64,000 nt of DNA from Pseudophaeomoniella oleicola (GCA_003868215.1 QWDQ01000016.1:248001-312000); one strand, 5' to 3'; numbered from the stretch's first letter, positions 20,319-34,777 are shown. A program made the numbers and translations. Notes: generated by a model from the sequence alone, not told the origin.

Positions 20319-22757
20319 GACGTGTATGGATATATATATGACTGTTGGTGTATGTATTGCCGGCAATTGGCGCTCATTGCGCCGACGGACTTCGCAGGTC
20401 AGTTTTGGTTGAGTTCAATGAGTCGATTAGGTGAGTTTTCCGGGATTCGCTTGTAGAAGTTTAGATGGGATACCGGAGCACGAGAGTGAGATTGCTTCTC
20501 GTGAGTGGTACGTTGGTACACCGAGTGAGCGATGTACGACAGCGGCGACTTGATTTTGTTCACCGCCATTCTCGCAAATGATGTAGCGCTTGCTGGTGCA
20601 ACATGACGAGTCCATTGAAGTTGACGCATCAGAAGATTGAAATGCCATATTCAGCAAGACAGGTATGACAGTATAAGCCAGATGCACCATGCTTCCGACT
20701 TCGTTATCGTCACAGCAATGGCTCGCATAGAGGATTCAGTGGGAAGTCCGCCAGTTGGATTGGTACGACATTTTACGCAGCTCATGACTGCTGATTCTCC
20801 GGGGGCTTCTAGCAGGATAAATCCTAGCCGTGGATGGATGATGGTGTCTGGAAACTCCGTATGACAGCGACATAATCTGAGAGGAAAGCAACATGGAGGG
20901 ACAGAAGAGCGGCTACACACCAAGGTTGTTGAGTAGATGATTTGAGATGTGATCTATATACATTCTTGGGTGAGAAAAGGAGAAAAGGAAGAAGGACTGC
21001 ATGTTGGTATATATTAAAGTGCGGGACATTCGAGACAATCTTCAGGCCGCAATCAGGGCCTCTCTCTTTACCGCAGAAGTGGCAGGACTCAACCCTCAAC
21101 CCTCAACATTCACCTTGGAGTCATGAGAAGTCTAGGTCTGCTGACGTGTGATACCATCATACAATTATGAGTAGAATATGGTGACAGCCAGAGTCCCACA
21201 TGTATTCGCTGTCATCATATGGCAGGATGCTATCTCGCTGGTCTTTGGAAATATCTCATCTCCTCAGGTACATTCGAAGCTACAGTGATGCGTTGAAGAA
21301 CTCATCAACTACTGAGAGAACATGTTGATTGTTGATATGGTTCTCTGTTATCTTCGACTATCATATGACCATCAGCTCAATATGTCCAGTGACTCTTTTC
21401 CGCTTTGCTGCTGACAGGTGGTACAAGATAGGGCAGCATTTTTCAACGCACATGTTAGAATCTAGAATGCTTGGGTCTCATGATTCTCTGCTGCTTATGG
21501 TGTGACGTAGTAATTCCCGAGCGTCATCCTTTTTATGTTCTCGTCCATTGAAACAAACTACAGAACCGTTGTCTAGGCCATCACGGTAAGCAAACCTCAA
21601 ACTCAGTCGCTATCGTTGGTAAAAAATCAGTATATTCGGTCCAACTGTTCTGCATTGGCAGTAGTAGGGAACCCATTAATCCAGAGTAGTTCTCGCGATG
21701 GCATACGTGATGGTGTTGGATACCCTAAAATCCCAAAGGAACGTCGTACACACCATCGACATGCATGTAATATGTTATCCACAAAACAGTGAACGGCCAG
21801 CAGAGAAGCAAAAAACTTCGCGCAGCGCCCCCATCCGAGCCAACTGGAAGGGTACTGTCTGAAGAAAACCAACGTAACTCGGGTTTTTTTTCCAAAGCCA
21901 CGCATAGGCCTAATGTTTGATGATAGGTTGCTATACGTAGGCTCGAACTGGAACCATAGATGGGGCCCTCGGATCATTAGTTGTAGGCTGCTGGTTCAAA
22001 GGCGTTCTGGCATGCGTCATCAGACGTTCGCCGCAAATCGTATCGATGCCATAGTGGGATGGTAGTAATTCGACTGCTGTTACTCCCCCCGACCGGGAAG
22101 CGGATGGCTTGATTGGGTATCATGTCCAGTTTTCGAAGGAAAGCTGGAAACAAGGGCTCAGAGTGGCTACCCACCATCCAGCGATAAGTGTGAAAGGCCT
22201 GGGCGGCTATCTGGACTATTTGGTTGGAGGGTTTGCTGCTCGAAGCGTCTCTTTACTGAGAAATCGGAGCAAAGGTGCGCTTCGAACGCGTTGAATCGTC
22301 ATGCATCGGGTGGTGGACGACTGTGGTTTTGCGAGATCCCGCACCCCAGACCGTTAAGCCATGGGACCTCGGACCACAAGAGACAATAGGGTAAATGCAT
22401 ATGATATGTAGCTCTTCCCTGTGTTTTGGCAACGGTTGCGTCAGCTGATCCGGCTGCCGTGTAACCATCCATGATTGGTAGCATGGAACTCTGCTAGCTG
22501 AATTCTGGCGTCCATATATACCATGATGATACTTCCTTCTGGATATATATGGACATGAAATACGAGAACCACAAAAGGCCTTAGGGGAGGCCACAGCCGT
22601 CACAGAATGTTTTGATCGTCCAAACTCTCGCCATTTATCGCTCCGGGTTGGAAAACCCGAGTATCCGAGAAATGCAGCAGTATAACAAACGACGGTGGGT
22701 GGCGTGGCCGGGAAACGTTGAGGCTCTGGCCGCGACATCAGGCGAAGTGTTGTGTCT
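20319..22757. other. Long intergenic region downstream of the cluster
   Basis: 2.4 kb with only short frames on either strand and no recognised domain, RNA gene or repeat. It separates the small-protein cluster from the second MCT-like transporter. Confidence 0.5.
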
Positions 22758-24104
22758 TCAAACTTTCGCGAGGAATTTATGATTCAGCTTAAATCGAGCC
22801 AGAAGCACCAAGCCAGAAGCACCTAGAGAAAGAGATCCAGCATAAAACATCGCCGGATGATAGGCTTGCAGTGTCGTGTCGGACCCGCCATATGCTTCAA
22901 GTAAATACCCTGCAATTGGTGCGCCCATCAGATAGCCGCCAGCCCAGGATGATACAATCATTCCCATTGCAACTGATACTCTAGCAGAACCGAAAACGTT
23001 GCCTACCACGGTCGGCATGGTCGAGAAGAAACCCCCGTTCGCCATTCCGTTAATGATAGCAAACACCACTAACGGAGCGAGTGAATCTGCTACAGGCCAG
23101 ATGGTCAACATACTTACAGCACCGAGGACTTGGGAGAGGAAGAGGCTGTTGACGGGTCCTCCGATGTCGCAGAGGAAGCCGAAGCCTATCCTGCCGCCTG
23201 CAGATGAGAGATTAAAGGCGGCGACGAGCGCTGCACCTTTGCCAGGGCTCAAGCCGAGAGACGAGCTATATAAGGGCAGGAAGAATGGAGCCACCATCAA
23301 GGGGAAGGTGGCAATTGCGCCGGCCAGGAAAAGCACACTGAACCTAAACTCACGGAACAAGCGCCATTCAATAAAACCGCCACGTCTGAGCGGTACTCTT
23401 TCCTTTAGCATCCACGCAGCAGGCGCTCCGGTGGCTAGGGTCAGAAAACCAGTGATCCTATACGCCCAAGCCGGTCCGAGTTTGTTCACTAGGGCATTCA
23501 TCATGATGGTGATCAGGGCTCCTCCGAGCCCAGCAGCAGCAGAAACAATTGCATTAGCGGTCCCTCTCTTCTTAACAAAGTACTGTGCCGGTATGACACT
23601 GTTGACCATGAAGCAAAGACTTGAACCGACGCCCATGACGACGCCAGTAGTGAAGAAGAGGCCGCCGATATCCTTTGTTGTGAAGCTGCTTATTATCTCT
23701 CCAATACCAAGGAAAGTAATGCCGACGAGCGCAGCTTTTCGAGGCCCCATATAGCGAATGAGCCGAGCATTGACCAAGGCGAATATGGCGACACAAGCTA
23801 CCCATAACGAACCAACCCAGGAAGTTGTGGAAGCAAAGAGATGTTTATTCTCTTTCAGCAGACCAGCCTGCAGGATACCCCAGCTATAAGTCGTTCCTGT
23901 CGTCCAAAAGTTGATGACTCCCGCCGACGTGATGATCACCCAACCATATCCACCTTCCGGTGCGCCGGCGTCAACAATAGTCGATTCTGCGACCGCATCT
24001 CTAGATTGTTGATTATCGGAGGGGTTATGAGGCCTTGGTGTTGCGAGGCGGGACTCTGAGAGCTCATCCAAGGATATCGATGTTGTAGTGGCCGTTTGAG
24101 ACAT
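22758..24104 (-). CDS. MFS transporter, monocarboxylate (MCT/MCH)-like
   Basis: Single-exon gene of 448 residues starting at ATG 24104. After a polar, Ser/Thr-rich N-terminus of about 50 residues comes APEGGYGWVIITSAG, the MCT signature at helix 1, followed by about 12 membrane helices. The short cytosolic loop MGPRKAALVG (helix 2-3) and the central basic loop LKERVPLRRGG are in the expected places. The length is normal for the family. No intron, unlike the relative at 1432-2877, and the two share little outside the family signature, so this is not a recent tandem copy. Probable plasma-membrane carrier of a small organic acid; substrate unknown. Confidence 0.92.
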   Translation of the reverse strand: MSQTATTTSISLDELSESRLATPRPHNPSDNQQSRDAVAESTIVDAGAPEGGYGWVIITSAGVINFWTTGTTYSWGILQAGLLKENKHLFASTTSWVGSLWVACVAIFALVNARLIRYMGPRKAALVGITFLGIGEIISSFTTKDIGGLFFTTGVVMGVGSSLCFMVNSVIPAQYFVKKRGTANAIVSAAAGLGGALITIMMNALVNKLGPAWAYRITGFLTLATGAPAAWMLKERVPLRRGGFIEWRLFREFRFSVLFLAGAIATFPLMVAPFFLPLYSSSLGLSPGKGAALVAAFNLSSAGGRIGFGFLCDIGGPVNSLFLSQVLGAVSMLTIWPVADSLAPLVVFAIINGMANGGFFSTMPTVVGNVFGSARVSVAMGMIVSSWAGGYLMGAPIAGYLLEAYGGSDTTLQAYHPAMFYAGSLSLGASGLVLLARFKLNHKFLAKV

Positions 24105-24667
24105 CTCGTGGGCTAGAGCCGGTCTATCTACACTTCAAGGAGCCTGTTCCTGGACAAAGTAATCTTTCAGTCTGTTAGGAACTACATACAATGTGCAATG
24201 TCAAGTATGAAGTGTGCATCAAGATAATATCATTTGATGTAATTTCGCACCAGGTGGAGCGCGCCCTACGACATGCCTTGATGAGTAAGCAGGAGTCCTT
24301 ATCGGCTGCATTCCAGATCCCATTATACGTACCAGGTACCTACCTACATAGAAGAATCAAGAAATAGCAAACAAAAGCGTCTGGAGAAAACATTCAAGCT
24401 CCATAAAGTTGTCCTACGAGATGGTAGCCATCCTACATATATGCAGCTGTTCTAGTCTCACAAACGATGCCCATTTTTCATCTGGCTCTTACGTCTGGAC
24501 ACATAGATTCGATGGAAAACGTTTTGTACGTATGTCTGATGAAATATAACAAGGGCAGCTGCTCCAACATACACATCCGCAGCTCCAAATTTGCTGACAC
24601 TTTTCCTCTATTGACACAAATGGACGAAGCATGTCGGGTGCAAACTTGCAAGCTATATACACGGGAC
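24105..24667. other. Intergenic region with an ACCT tract
   Basis: 0.56 kb containing the transporter promoter and the cox5 3' UTR. An ACCTACCT-type tract lies at about 24330-24350. No gene seen. Confidence 0.5.
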
Positions 24668-25482
24668 TCACTCTTTTGGACCTGGTTTGCTCTGAACCGC
24701 TCCCCGGCCAGAGTATCCTTCGCTGCTGATACCGTAGATAGGATTCATCTTCTCTTTCTGTAGAACGAAAGTGGTTAGCATCTTCCAGGAACAACAGTGG
24801 AGTTTGCCAGATCGGCTTCGTCGAGGCTTTTCGAGCGTTGCGACATACCTTCATGTATTCGTTCGTGGCCTCTTGCCATTCCTTGGTCATAGTCTTTGGC
24901 GCTGGCTTGGCAAAAGCGTGGATGCCGAAGAAGATGGCTGCAGACGCAAGGACACCGACAGCAGTCAATGTGAAGATGGAAGTCCATTCACCAGGAGGAG
25001 TAAGAGCTCGGGGTCCATGAGGTCCGAATGCGATCCACCAAGCTGTCACGAGATGGTCAGCTTTACTGTAATTGTATTTATTTTCAATCTTGTGTATGTG
25101 ATCAAAATGGAATTTTCTTTGATGGCAATTTCCGCTTCAATCCGAAGGTCGCTTCAGGGTAGAACGTACCAGCTTTCTTCTCTTGCATGGTCAATTCGGT
25201 CCAATCAGCCTTCATGCGGTCTCTCAGCTGCATCCAGAGTTCAGCCTGTTCTTGTGGTGGCATATGTTCCCATCTTTTCTCGATTCCTGCCAAAGTTGGG
25301 TTTGAGATGGCATGTGCGGAACGGGATTGTTGTTGGGCTGAAGGGGCAGCAGCCGAAGTTGCTGGTGAGGTGCTGGAGGTGAAGGTCGAAGCTACCGGAC
25401 GAGAGGCGGACGAGATGTACCGGGCCAGAGGAGCGCTGGCAGTTGCTCGAGGAGCTACACGAGGGATAGCGCGGGAAAGCAT
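24668..25482 (-). CDS. cox5: Cytochrome c oxidase subunit V (mammalian COX IV homologue)
   Basis: Three exons (25482-25170, 25042-24849, 24757-24668) with introns of 127 and 91 nt give 198 residues. The N-terminus (MLSRAIPRVAPRATASA) is a mitochondrial targeting peptide rich in Arg, Ser and Ala. The matrix domain follows (NPTLAGIEKRWEHMPPQEQ and DWTELTMQEKKAAWWIAFGP), then one membrane helix (about residues 126-147) and the intermembrane tail with KEWQEATNEYMKKEKMNPIYG. This is subunit V/IV of respiratory complex IV in the inner membrane, needed for assembly and allosteric control of oxidase activity. It lies upstream, in the same orientation, of cofilin and hsp60 in a housekeeping block. Splice sites were chosen by phase and by the conserved junction residues. 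Confidence 0.95.
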
Positions 25483-26305
25483 TTTTCTGGTTGGACCTCA
25501 CAGAAGCTGCGCAAACGCTGGGGATGGGGACGAAAACGTTTCCAGGATGGTGCGAAGCCCGTAATGAATCCCTTGAATATGGATTGATGTCGAGCCCAAA
25601 GGATTGAAGGGCAATTGGGATGTCGTTGCTGATGTTCAATTGGAAAATGGTCGACGTTGGAAGTTGGGAGGTGGAATCACACGAAAGCTTAACGGGGAAA
25701 GAAGCTAAGCTGGGAAAATGGAAGGGGAAGCTTTACCCAATTCCAGCGCGACAAAATGTCAGTCATGCCCTTGTATTGGTTACCTCTGTATTACCGTATT
25801 ATTGTCATCATGCGCTCTTGGCAGTCAACCCCGGCAGATCCCGGCAATAATTCGCTTCCTGTTTTCCGTCTCTGCTTACTGCGGTACATCGTCATAGCCC
25901 GGTCTTCATACCGGTCAACTGTGTTCTTTTGTAGGCAGGAATATTCACATGGAAGCGGTCAACTGGGCAACTTAAGTTCCTCACTTGACCAGGCAAGAGC
26001 CGTGCGTGTTAGAGGCAGTCTAGGTACATACCTTAGTCACTGATGCAAAATTTATGAGACGAGGAACACGGTATTGGGGTCATCAAATATGCTTGGGTCT
26101 ATTCGCTGTCATAAATCACCCCCCGCGCCTCCCTAAAGGGAGAGACCAGGCAGGGGTTTATCATTTTCTGTTCAATCCATCCACCCGCTTCAGTGCACCG
26201 CATATCGTCTGTCAGCTTGTTTCTCCTCGCCTCACCACGTATACCGCACTCCAGCCTATGGTGGTCGTCTTTGTAAAGCCTGAGTGTCATGTCATTGATC
26301 TTGCT
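25483..26305. other. Intergenic region between cox5 and cofilin
   Basis: 0.8 kb with the cox5 promoter and the cofilin 3' UTR. No gene recognised. Confidence 0.45.
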
Positions 26306-27000
26306 TTAGACAGTACCACGACCTTTGCTGGCTTCCTTGACCAAGTCGGTCCACTCCAATTCACCAGGTTCGTTGGCTTGCCAGTTCATAGCAATACCAT
26401 TCAATGCATTCTTCAGCGTGTCTCTTGAGCTTGCGTAGACCATGCGAGACTGCGACAGACGTTAATTCCGCAAGTAATAAGCGATCGCAGTGTCGACATA
26501 CCTTGACAGCAGTATCATCCTGGTTGATGTATGTAATGAAAGCGATCTTGGATCTGATTGTTTCCACAGGTTAGCATCAGGAATCACACTGCTTGCATTG
26601 CGCCTGGTAGGGATCATACCTCTTGCCTTCCCCTTCTTTAAGCTCGAATTCAATGTCGTAGATTGCATAGGATGGTCTGCTCTTGCCAGTCTTCTCCTTC
26701 TTCTCTAGAAGCTTCTCACGGAAAGCATTGTAGTCAGGTTCGCTGCCAATTTCGTCAACGACGATCTCCTTTTGATCATCGGAGATCTTGTAAATGATGT
26801 ATTTTGATTGATGCTTGAGCTTGAGGTCGTAGAATTTCTCGACGCAATCTGGGTTGACTGAGATACTATTATTGCCATCTAGTCAGTTTTGGTGTTGTTG
26901 AGGTGGCATTATAGCTGACAAGGCTTACCCGGAGACAGGCTACACAAGCGCACGTTAGTCTTCGTAATTCGTGGCGCTGAGAGACACGTTTGCTTACCAT
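26306..27000 (-). CDS. cof1: Cofilin (ADF/cofilin actin-severing protein)
   Basis: Five exons on the minus strand: 27000-26998 (the ATG alone), 26939-26929 (11 nt), 26865-26620, 26553-26502 and 26449-26306, giving 151 residues. Introns are 58, 63, 66 and 52 nt with standard borders. The protein starts MPVSGISVNPDCVEKFYDLK and contains the ADF homology fold: KYIIYKISDDQKEIVVDE, the YAIYDIEFELKEG segment, FITYINQDDTAVK and the actin-binding long helix RMVYASSRDTLKNALNG. Cofilin binds G- and F-actin, severs filaments and drives actin turnover at cortical patches and hyphal tips. N-terminal Ser regulation is possible (Ser4). Length is typical. Confidence 0.95.
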
Positions 27001-27674
27001 GTTTGCGAAGGATGAATTGACAATCGAGGGAGGTTATTTGCTAAAGGAATTCAGCGTCAGTTGGGGATGGCGACAAATGCGCAACGGCGGTCATTGGGAG
27101 GCGGTGTTGAGATGGAGGGGTAGGGGAGATGATGGCCTCTGTTTCCACCGTACTCACCGGGAACGATTGCAGGAGTCTGGAAGGGGCTTCTGTTTATGAT
27201 GTATCTGATGTCAGATCACAAGAGAGGAAGTGGAAGTGTAAAGGGAAATCTTTTGTATGTGATTCTTTTGGAGTTTGTTGATCGTGGGATGCTTGGATTC
27301 GATATGGGCAGAGCAAAGTTGTGATGGTGGGGTTTCGGCGGGCGACTAAGCAACGCGCAACTGAACCGACTGGTAGGGGGGGTAGCTCCCTCAGCCACAA
27401 TTCAAGGCAACAGAATATCTCGCAACAACTTTGGCGCTGTTTTACAATGTTTGTATTACTTTTCTGCTATATTATTACATCAAATGATAGACTATACAAT
27501 GTTCAAACCAGGTCTCGCTTTTTGCCATGCTATATAACACGTTTATGCGAAGAGAGGAGAGCCAAGATGGCCGTCGGCCAATGCAGATCGCTGTGGTATC
27601 AAGCCAAGAAACTCCGGCCAGCTTCGAACGCCTATGCATGAAAGATGATGCTCAATCAGCCCGTAGATGACCGT
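27001..27674. other. Intergenic region between cofilin and hsp60
   Basis: 0.67 kb, cofilin promoter and hsp60 3' UTR. Nothing else seen. Confidence 0.45.
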
Positions 27675-29541
<1,867 letters not shown>

Positions 29542-30110
29542 ATTGAAAAAGCTGGGATTAAATAGGAGGAGAGAAGGAATGCAGAGGACGAAGTAGAGTG
29601 TAACGAAAAGGAGATTATGGTACAGATCGCTAAAAGAGAAGAGGACTGTGTTGACAGAAAGGTCTTGAGGCTAGTCTTTGGGGAATCGTCCTTTAAACCA
29701 AAAAAATTACTTAGAAGCCGATAGAACGCATTTCGCCCGGATCGGCAGAACTTCCAGGTTCGGATTTTGCGGAGAAGAAGGTATTAAGTCACCGAGTCAC
29801 CAGCGCCGCTTTTACCCAGACATTTGTTTTACTTTACAGTACTGTCGCTGACTGTTGTACGGATACAATAGGGGCACGAGTATCGCAGGGCCAAACAACT
29901 GCAAGGCTCAAGTGTCCGGATAGATCCACCCCAGGTACCGTTCTTCAGTTCTCTCCTATATTCTTGTCGCATGCACAATGTGTTATTTCATTGTCTAACT
30001 CTTCCGACAGTTTCTTTGACAGCTCCTGACAGCTCCAAACCCCTGAACCGATGTCCTTTCTCTCCCGTCTCTCCATCCGACCTTCATAAACCTGTCATAC
30101 TTAGGTAGGC
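29542..30110. promoter_or_regulatory. Shared divergent promoter region, hsp60 / ceramide synthase
   Basis: 569 bases between two divergent start codons. Both promoters must lie here. I looked for a perfect heat-shock element (alternating GAA/TTC at 5-base spacing) and found only an imperfect GAA-TTC pair near 29745-29755, so I do not assign one. Confidence 0.55.
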
Positions 30111-31496
30111 ATGGCACGACCTCGCAGAAAATATAGCACCCTCGGGGCCGATCCTAGAGGGGACACATTGGTACCGGCCATCGCTACGGCTGATCCAACC
30201 TCATCTTTTGCTGTAAATACCCCATTCACCTAGCCGCGCATGAAAGAGATGCCAACGGTGCAGCTGGATCGTTATGCATGGTTGTTAATTGGTACGGTAG
30301 CCATCTGTTAAACATGAGAAAAGAAGGAACCCGTGGTCAGCACTGCAAAAATGGAAGCAATTCGCTCTACGAAATACGTGGTCTATTCCGTTTGCTCTGA
30401 TATCGGTATCGCTCGGATTGTACGCTGCCAATCCTACTCCTTCAAATCCCCTCCATAGCGCCATCTTTCTCTCGTATCCGTCGGAGCCGGAACATCAAGG
30501 GGGTCCGCAAATGTACGGAAAAGGTCCCCGGGATATCGTTTTCGTCGCATTCTACACAGTCGTGCTCACTTTCACTCGCGAACTAATAATGCAACGGGTT
30601 GTCCAACCGGCTGCAGTCTTGTGTGGGCTTAAGAAAAGAGGCAAAATTGCGAGATTCATGGAGCAAGGGTATGCCGCAATGCATCACGGCGCCTTCGGAT
30701 TCTTTGGGATGTATGTTATGTATCGAAGCCCGGTGTGGTATTTTAATACGACGGCGATGTTCGACGGCTTCCCTCACACTCAACACGAAGGTCTCTTCAA
30801 GGCCTACTATTTACTCGAGGCCAGTTTCTGGAGTCAACAAGCAATCGTGATGCTCTTATTACTGGAGAAGCCCAGAAAGGACTTTAAAGAGCTCGTTCTT
30901 CACCATATAATTACCGTGTCCTTGATTGCTCTTAGTTACCGCTTTCATTTCACGTACATGGGCCTGGCCGTGTACGTCACTCATGATATTAGCGACTTTT
31001 TCTTCGCGGTACGTATTCATGGGAATCTGTGCAGAAGTTTCGTGGCTAAATTTTACTGTAGACGTCGAAGTTATTGAATTACCTCGATTCGATCATTGTT
31101 GGTCCTTACTTTGCTCTCTTCATCGCCATTTGGATATACCTTCGCCACTACCTCAATCTTGGGGTTCTATGGGCAGTTCTCACTGAGTTCCGCACCGTGG
31201 GGCCTTACGAATTGAACTGGGAAACACAACAGTATAAGTGTTGGATCTCTCAGATCATTACCTTTTCCCTCTTAGCATGTTTGCAATCTTTGAACCTTTT
31301 CTGGTTATACCTCATCTTCAGAGTTGCGAGGGACTTCGTTTACAACAATGTTGTAGCGGATGTACGTAGCGAGGATGAGGAAGAGGACGATGAAGGACCA
31401 GTCGCTGCCGCTGACGAACCAGTCACCTTAATCGATGCTCAACCCGTGGGGGGCTTTTTATCGCCAGCCAATGCGAATGGCCTGAAGAAGCGATAG
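30111..31496 (+). CDS. lag1: Ceramide synthase (LAG1/LAC1 family, TLC domain)
   Basis: Three exons (30111-30212, 30301-31008, 31062-31496; introns 88 and 53 nt) give 414 residues. Exon 1 was found from [16 protein letters not shown], whose donor joins in phase to [12 protein letters not shown], because the frame of exon 2 has a stop just upstream. The protein has about seven membrane helices and a TLC domain (about residues 110-350) with the Lag1 motif: His-His at 235-236 and His-Asp at 262-263 ([20 protein letters not shown]). The tail is acidic (SEDEEEDDE), as in fungal homologues, and ends with KKR, a likely ER-retention signal. It acylates sphingoid bases in the ER to make ceramide. Intron 2 splits the Lag1 motif. 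Confidence 0.95.
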
Positions 31497-32331
31497 GAGG
31501 GCCAATGCACCCAGTCATCCAGTTGATTGACCGAAGGAGAAAGTGCACGAGTGTCTGAATGGCATCTCCAGCATTTGTTATCCTGTGAAGGTGGGATGCT
31601 TGATTCACTGTGATCATCATCTGTTACTGTTACCGAATAATCTTCAGCATGCCTTAGGGAAGGTCTTTCGCTACGTAATAACTCTGTAATATTAGGACTG
31701 GATAACATGGATCATATATCCAAAACAACTAGGAAGACTCAATTCAATTTATGACACATGACAACGATTCGCGGTATTATCATCAAAAGGAAATGTCCTG
31801 TTGATATTATCATCTTCGGTCATGATGCACCCTGTTGTCGAACGTGTACCTTGGGGTATTGGTCAAAGCGGCGAGTCTCGCAATTCGATATTCCAAGAAG
31901 CTCCCCACACTTCCCCATAGTTAATAGTCCAAACATCGACAAGTCATCTGTCCAACAACGTGAAGTCCACCATCATTACCTTAGTATCACTTGCATTCAA
32001 CGAATACCTCATCCATTGTAATATGTTTGATCTTATTGACTATCCTGATTCGCTAACCCAGCGTCTCAACCAAGGAACTTCGCCAGCTTTGACTCCAATC
32101 CTCAAGTCCTGCTGACTACGAACTGTTCCACGCTTCCTATTACCTTGGCCTCAATTAGCTTGATTTTTGTCTCAAGAATGAAAATCAAATTAGGAAAGAA
32201 AATCTTCAAATAGGAGAGCCCACTTTATGTGAAGCTTGCCTCGAAAGTCCAGTCTGCAATGGACTGATTCCAACGATGATGATCTGCCCTGATCAGGTGC
32301 TCATCTGTCTAGACTAAATCTGAGGACCGTG
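31497..32331. other. Convergent intergenic region
   Basis: 0.8 kb between the ceramide synthase and a minus-strand regulator gene. Short frames only; no RNA gene or repeat recognised. Confidence 0.45.
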
Positions 32332-33899
32332 TCAGTCCACTTCGTCTTGAGATCCCCGGTCACTTGGAGTCTTCTCGGTCGGCGGCTCACCAGTCTTGTA
32401 AAGGGCATCTCCATCCTCATTATTGTATGCAGGCAACAGAGATTCGTCAAAATAAGGGCCATACATAGCGTCGTGGTTCTCGAATTGATGTCCAGCAAAC
32501 GTCGCGGGGTTGAGGCCTCCGAGCCAGCCGCCAATGATTGGCTGTTCTGTCACGGTGCTCATATTTTCATGGGGAGTCTGAGGACCACTGTCGAAAGAAG
32601 CCGTTGTGCCAAATGTTGTACCATCTCCAATGAGCTGACCTGAACTACTGATGAGGGAATGATGGCGTGGAGTCACCGCTGGAGGAGCCATTGAAGTGGT
32701 GTTTTGGGAACCATACCACTCCACCATCACCTTGTGATTACTTCCTTGATATCCCGATGCATTCCGGTGAACGAAATTGTCACTCAGGAAAAATGGGTTT
32801 GGAGCTTCAATGGCCTCAGCACCATAGTAGAGCGGATCCGGTGTATCGTAGAATGGAGTGAAGGAGTTGGTGAGACCTGCAGAGTGGCTACCAATGCCTG
32901 GAGACGGATCCTCATTCACTTCATTGACTTGTTCAGCGAAGTCACCTGAATGACCCATTTCGCGCTCGCTGACCTTGACAGCAGACTGAGTTGATGCTTT
33001 GAGAGCCGGAATGCGCAATCGAACAACGAGAGTACCTTTCTCAAAGTCCAGAGGTGAATCCTTGGATCGATCCCATTTCTCTAGTTTGCAATCACAAACC
33101 TTTCGCACTTTCTTTTCCACCGAGTCCAGGTCGGTGTCCTCGATTCCTTTCGTGTTGTCTTTCTCAATGATTGGCTCTGGAGTCTGGGTCTCTTGCTTGA
33201 CTTTCTTGTCTGTGACCTCGCCGTTCATCTCTTCTGTCTCGGTTTCGTCTTCACTTGTCATTCTGCGATAGTCCTTTTTGACACCTCGGGTGCGCTTGCT
33301 TGGAGGGCTATAGTTGTCTCCCGAATGTGGAGCTTTCTTGCCTACAAAGTTGCTTCTGCCCTTGCTCATCATGGCGGCTTCGCACTTGGTCTTCGATGTT
33401 TCAATCTTTCGCTTCTTCGCATCCCATTTCTTGCCGTCATCAGATGAAATTGAGTCACTCATGTCATCCACAGATGTTCTACCGTGTTTCTTGGAGACTG
33501 ACGGCTGATCATCATCGTCGTCATCCATTGTGTGGCTTCTGCCACGGTCTAATGGAAGAACAGTAGCATCGGCAGCTTTTCCACCATTGCGGCGCACATC
33601 GCGATCAGATTTGAGCAACTTCTGCCTCAGCTTCACAAGGTGTTGGGTGATAGCGCCACCGCTGAATTTTGTGCCTAGGGCAGCAGCAACATCATCCCAT
33701 GGTATCTTGATTCCCTTTTGCTTGCAGACTGTCTCGACCATCAGCAGGAGCCGGACATCGGTCTCATCTTCACAAGCTGTCAGTATATTCCAGTGACGCT
33801 TTCCGGATACATACCGTTCCATCGAACTAGGACCCGAGTTTTAGGGCGCTGTCCTCGGCCGGTACCCACCGAGGCTGGTTGATCGCATTGTCCTGCCAT
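32332..33899 (-). CDS. Putative Myb/SANT-like nuclear regulator
   Basis: Two exons (33899-33815 and 33767-32332, 47-nt intron gtatgt...gtgaag) give 506 residues. The start is MAGQCDQPASVG at 33899; the unspliced continuation would lose the conserved residues. Residues about 23-75 (RVLVRWNDETDVRLLLMVET, then IPWDDVAAALGTKFSGGAIT and QHLVKLRQKLL) form a three-helix Myb-like domain common in fungi. The middle is acidic and Lys-rich (about 95-250) with candidate nuclear localisation signals (KKRKIE, PSKRTRGVKK). The C-terminus is Ser/Pro/Asn-rich and disordered, fitting an activation region. First of three adjacent genes with related N-terminal domains. Targets unknown. Confidence 0.85.
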
Positions 33900-34777
33900 T
33901 GTGGCGACCAGCATACAATACCTTATTGAGCAAGTGAAACCCTAGATGCACGGATGTCACTAATTGAAGTGACAATATAATGATGCTCTTTGTTGCAATG
34001 AGAAAGTGGGGGATGAAAGGGTTCAAGTAATCTTTGAGTGAGGTTTGTGAATGCCCACGAACACCATCCAAGGTATGTGGGGTGAAGATCTTGAAGGTGA
34101 AGGTGATCTGAGAGCGCAACGATTCAACGAATCTGGCATGTGAAACTGACGAAGACGTAGATCCACCGCTCGAAAAGTCCTTCTCACTGTCTAGTGAAGC
34201 ATCACACAAACAGAATGGGGCCAAGAGATGCTGCCGCGGCGACAGTGGTTGTGATTCCCATCCACCATCGTGAGCTTTAATAGGTTCCCCGATGGGAGGT
34301 GTCTAAGAGGCAAAGATGGAGCTCAGACTATGGACAACATACCTTGAAACACTACACTCCCAGAACCAAATATATCAGCACCAATACAGAGCTTTCGAGT
34401 AAGTCATAGCAGGAGGAAACATCGCGACATGACGTGTGCAAATATATGCAATTTTCTAGTGTTGTACCGAGAAACCTATCAAGAGCGGTGTTGACAAGAC
34501 GACCGAGCCTAGTGTCTCCGCAAAGAAAACGTGTTGACCACTGTCTCTAAACGGACAATCCGGATGAACGCCTTCCATATATTCATGAAGTTGAGACAAT
34601 GCTCCGCTTCTACATGTCTCTACTTGTGCTTTCCCCTCCTCCGCCAATCAGACTTCACATCGTGCACTAGAAATCATGTTCCATTTCGCTATTCCAGTGA
34701 AATATTTCAACGGCTAACGACTTTCTATAACTCTTAGGATCCCTATGGTCTACCATGACACCAAGCATGAGCTTCAC
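33900..34777. other. Intergenic region between two regulator genes
   Basis: 0.9 kb. A minus-strand frame at 33841-34224 overlaps the start of the first regulator gene and has no domain. Nothing else seen. Confidence 0.45.

Noticed and set aside
22999-23754. 251-residue plus-strand frame
   Set aside because: It lies fully antisense to a clear MFS transporter and has no domain of its own.
29740-29760. Heat-shock element upstream of hsp60
   Set aside because: The GAA and TTC units are one base too close for a standard element.
33841-34224. Minus-strand 127-residue frame
   Set aside because: It overlaps the start of the first Myb-like gene in another frame and shows no domain.
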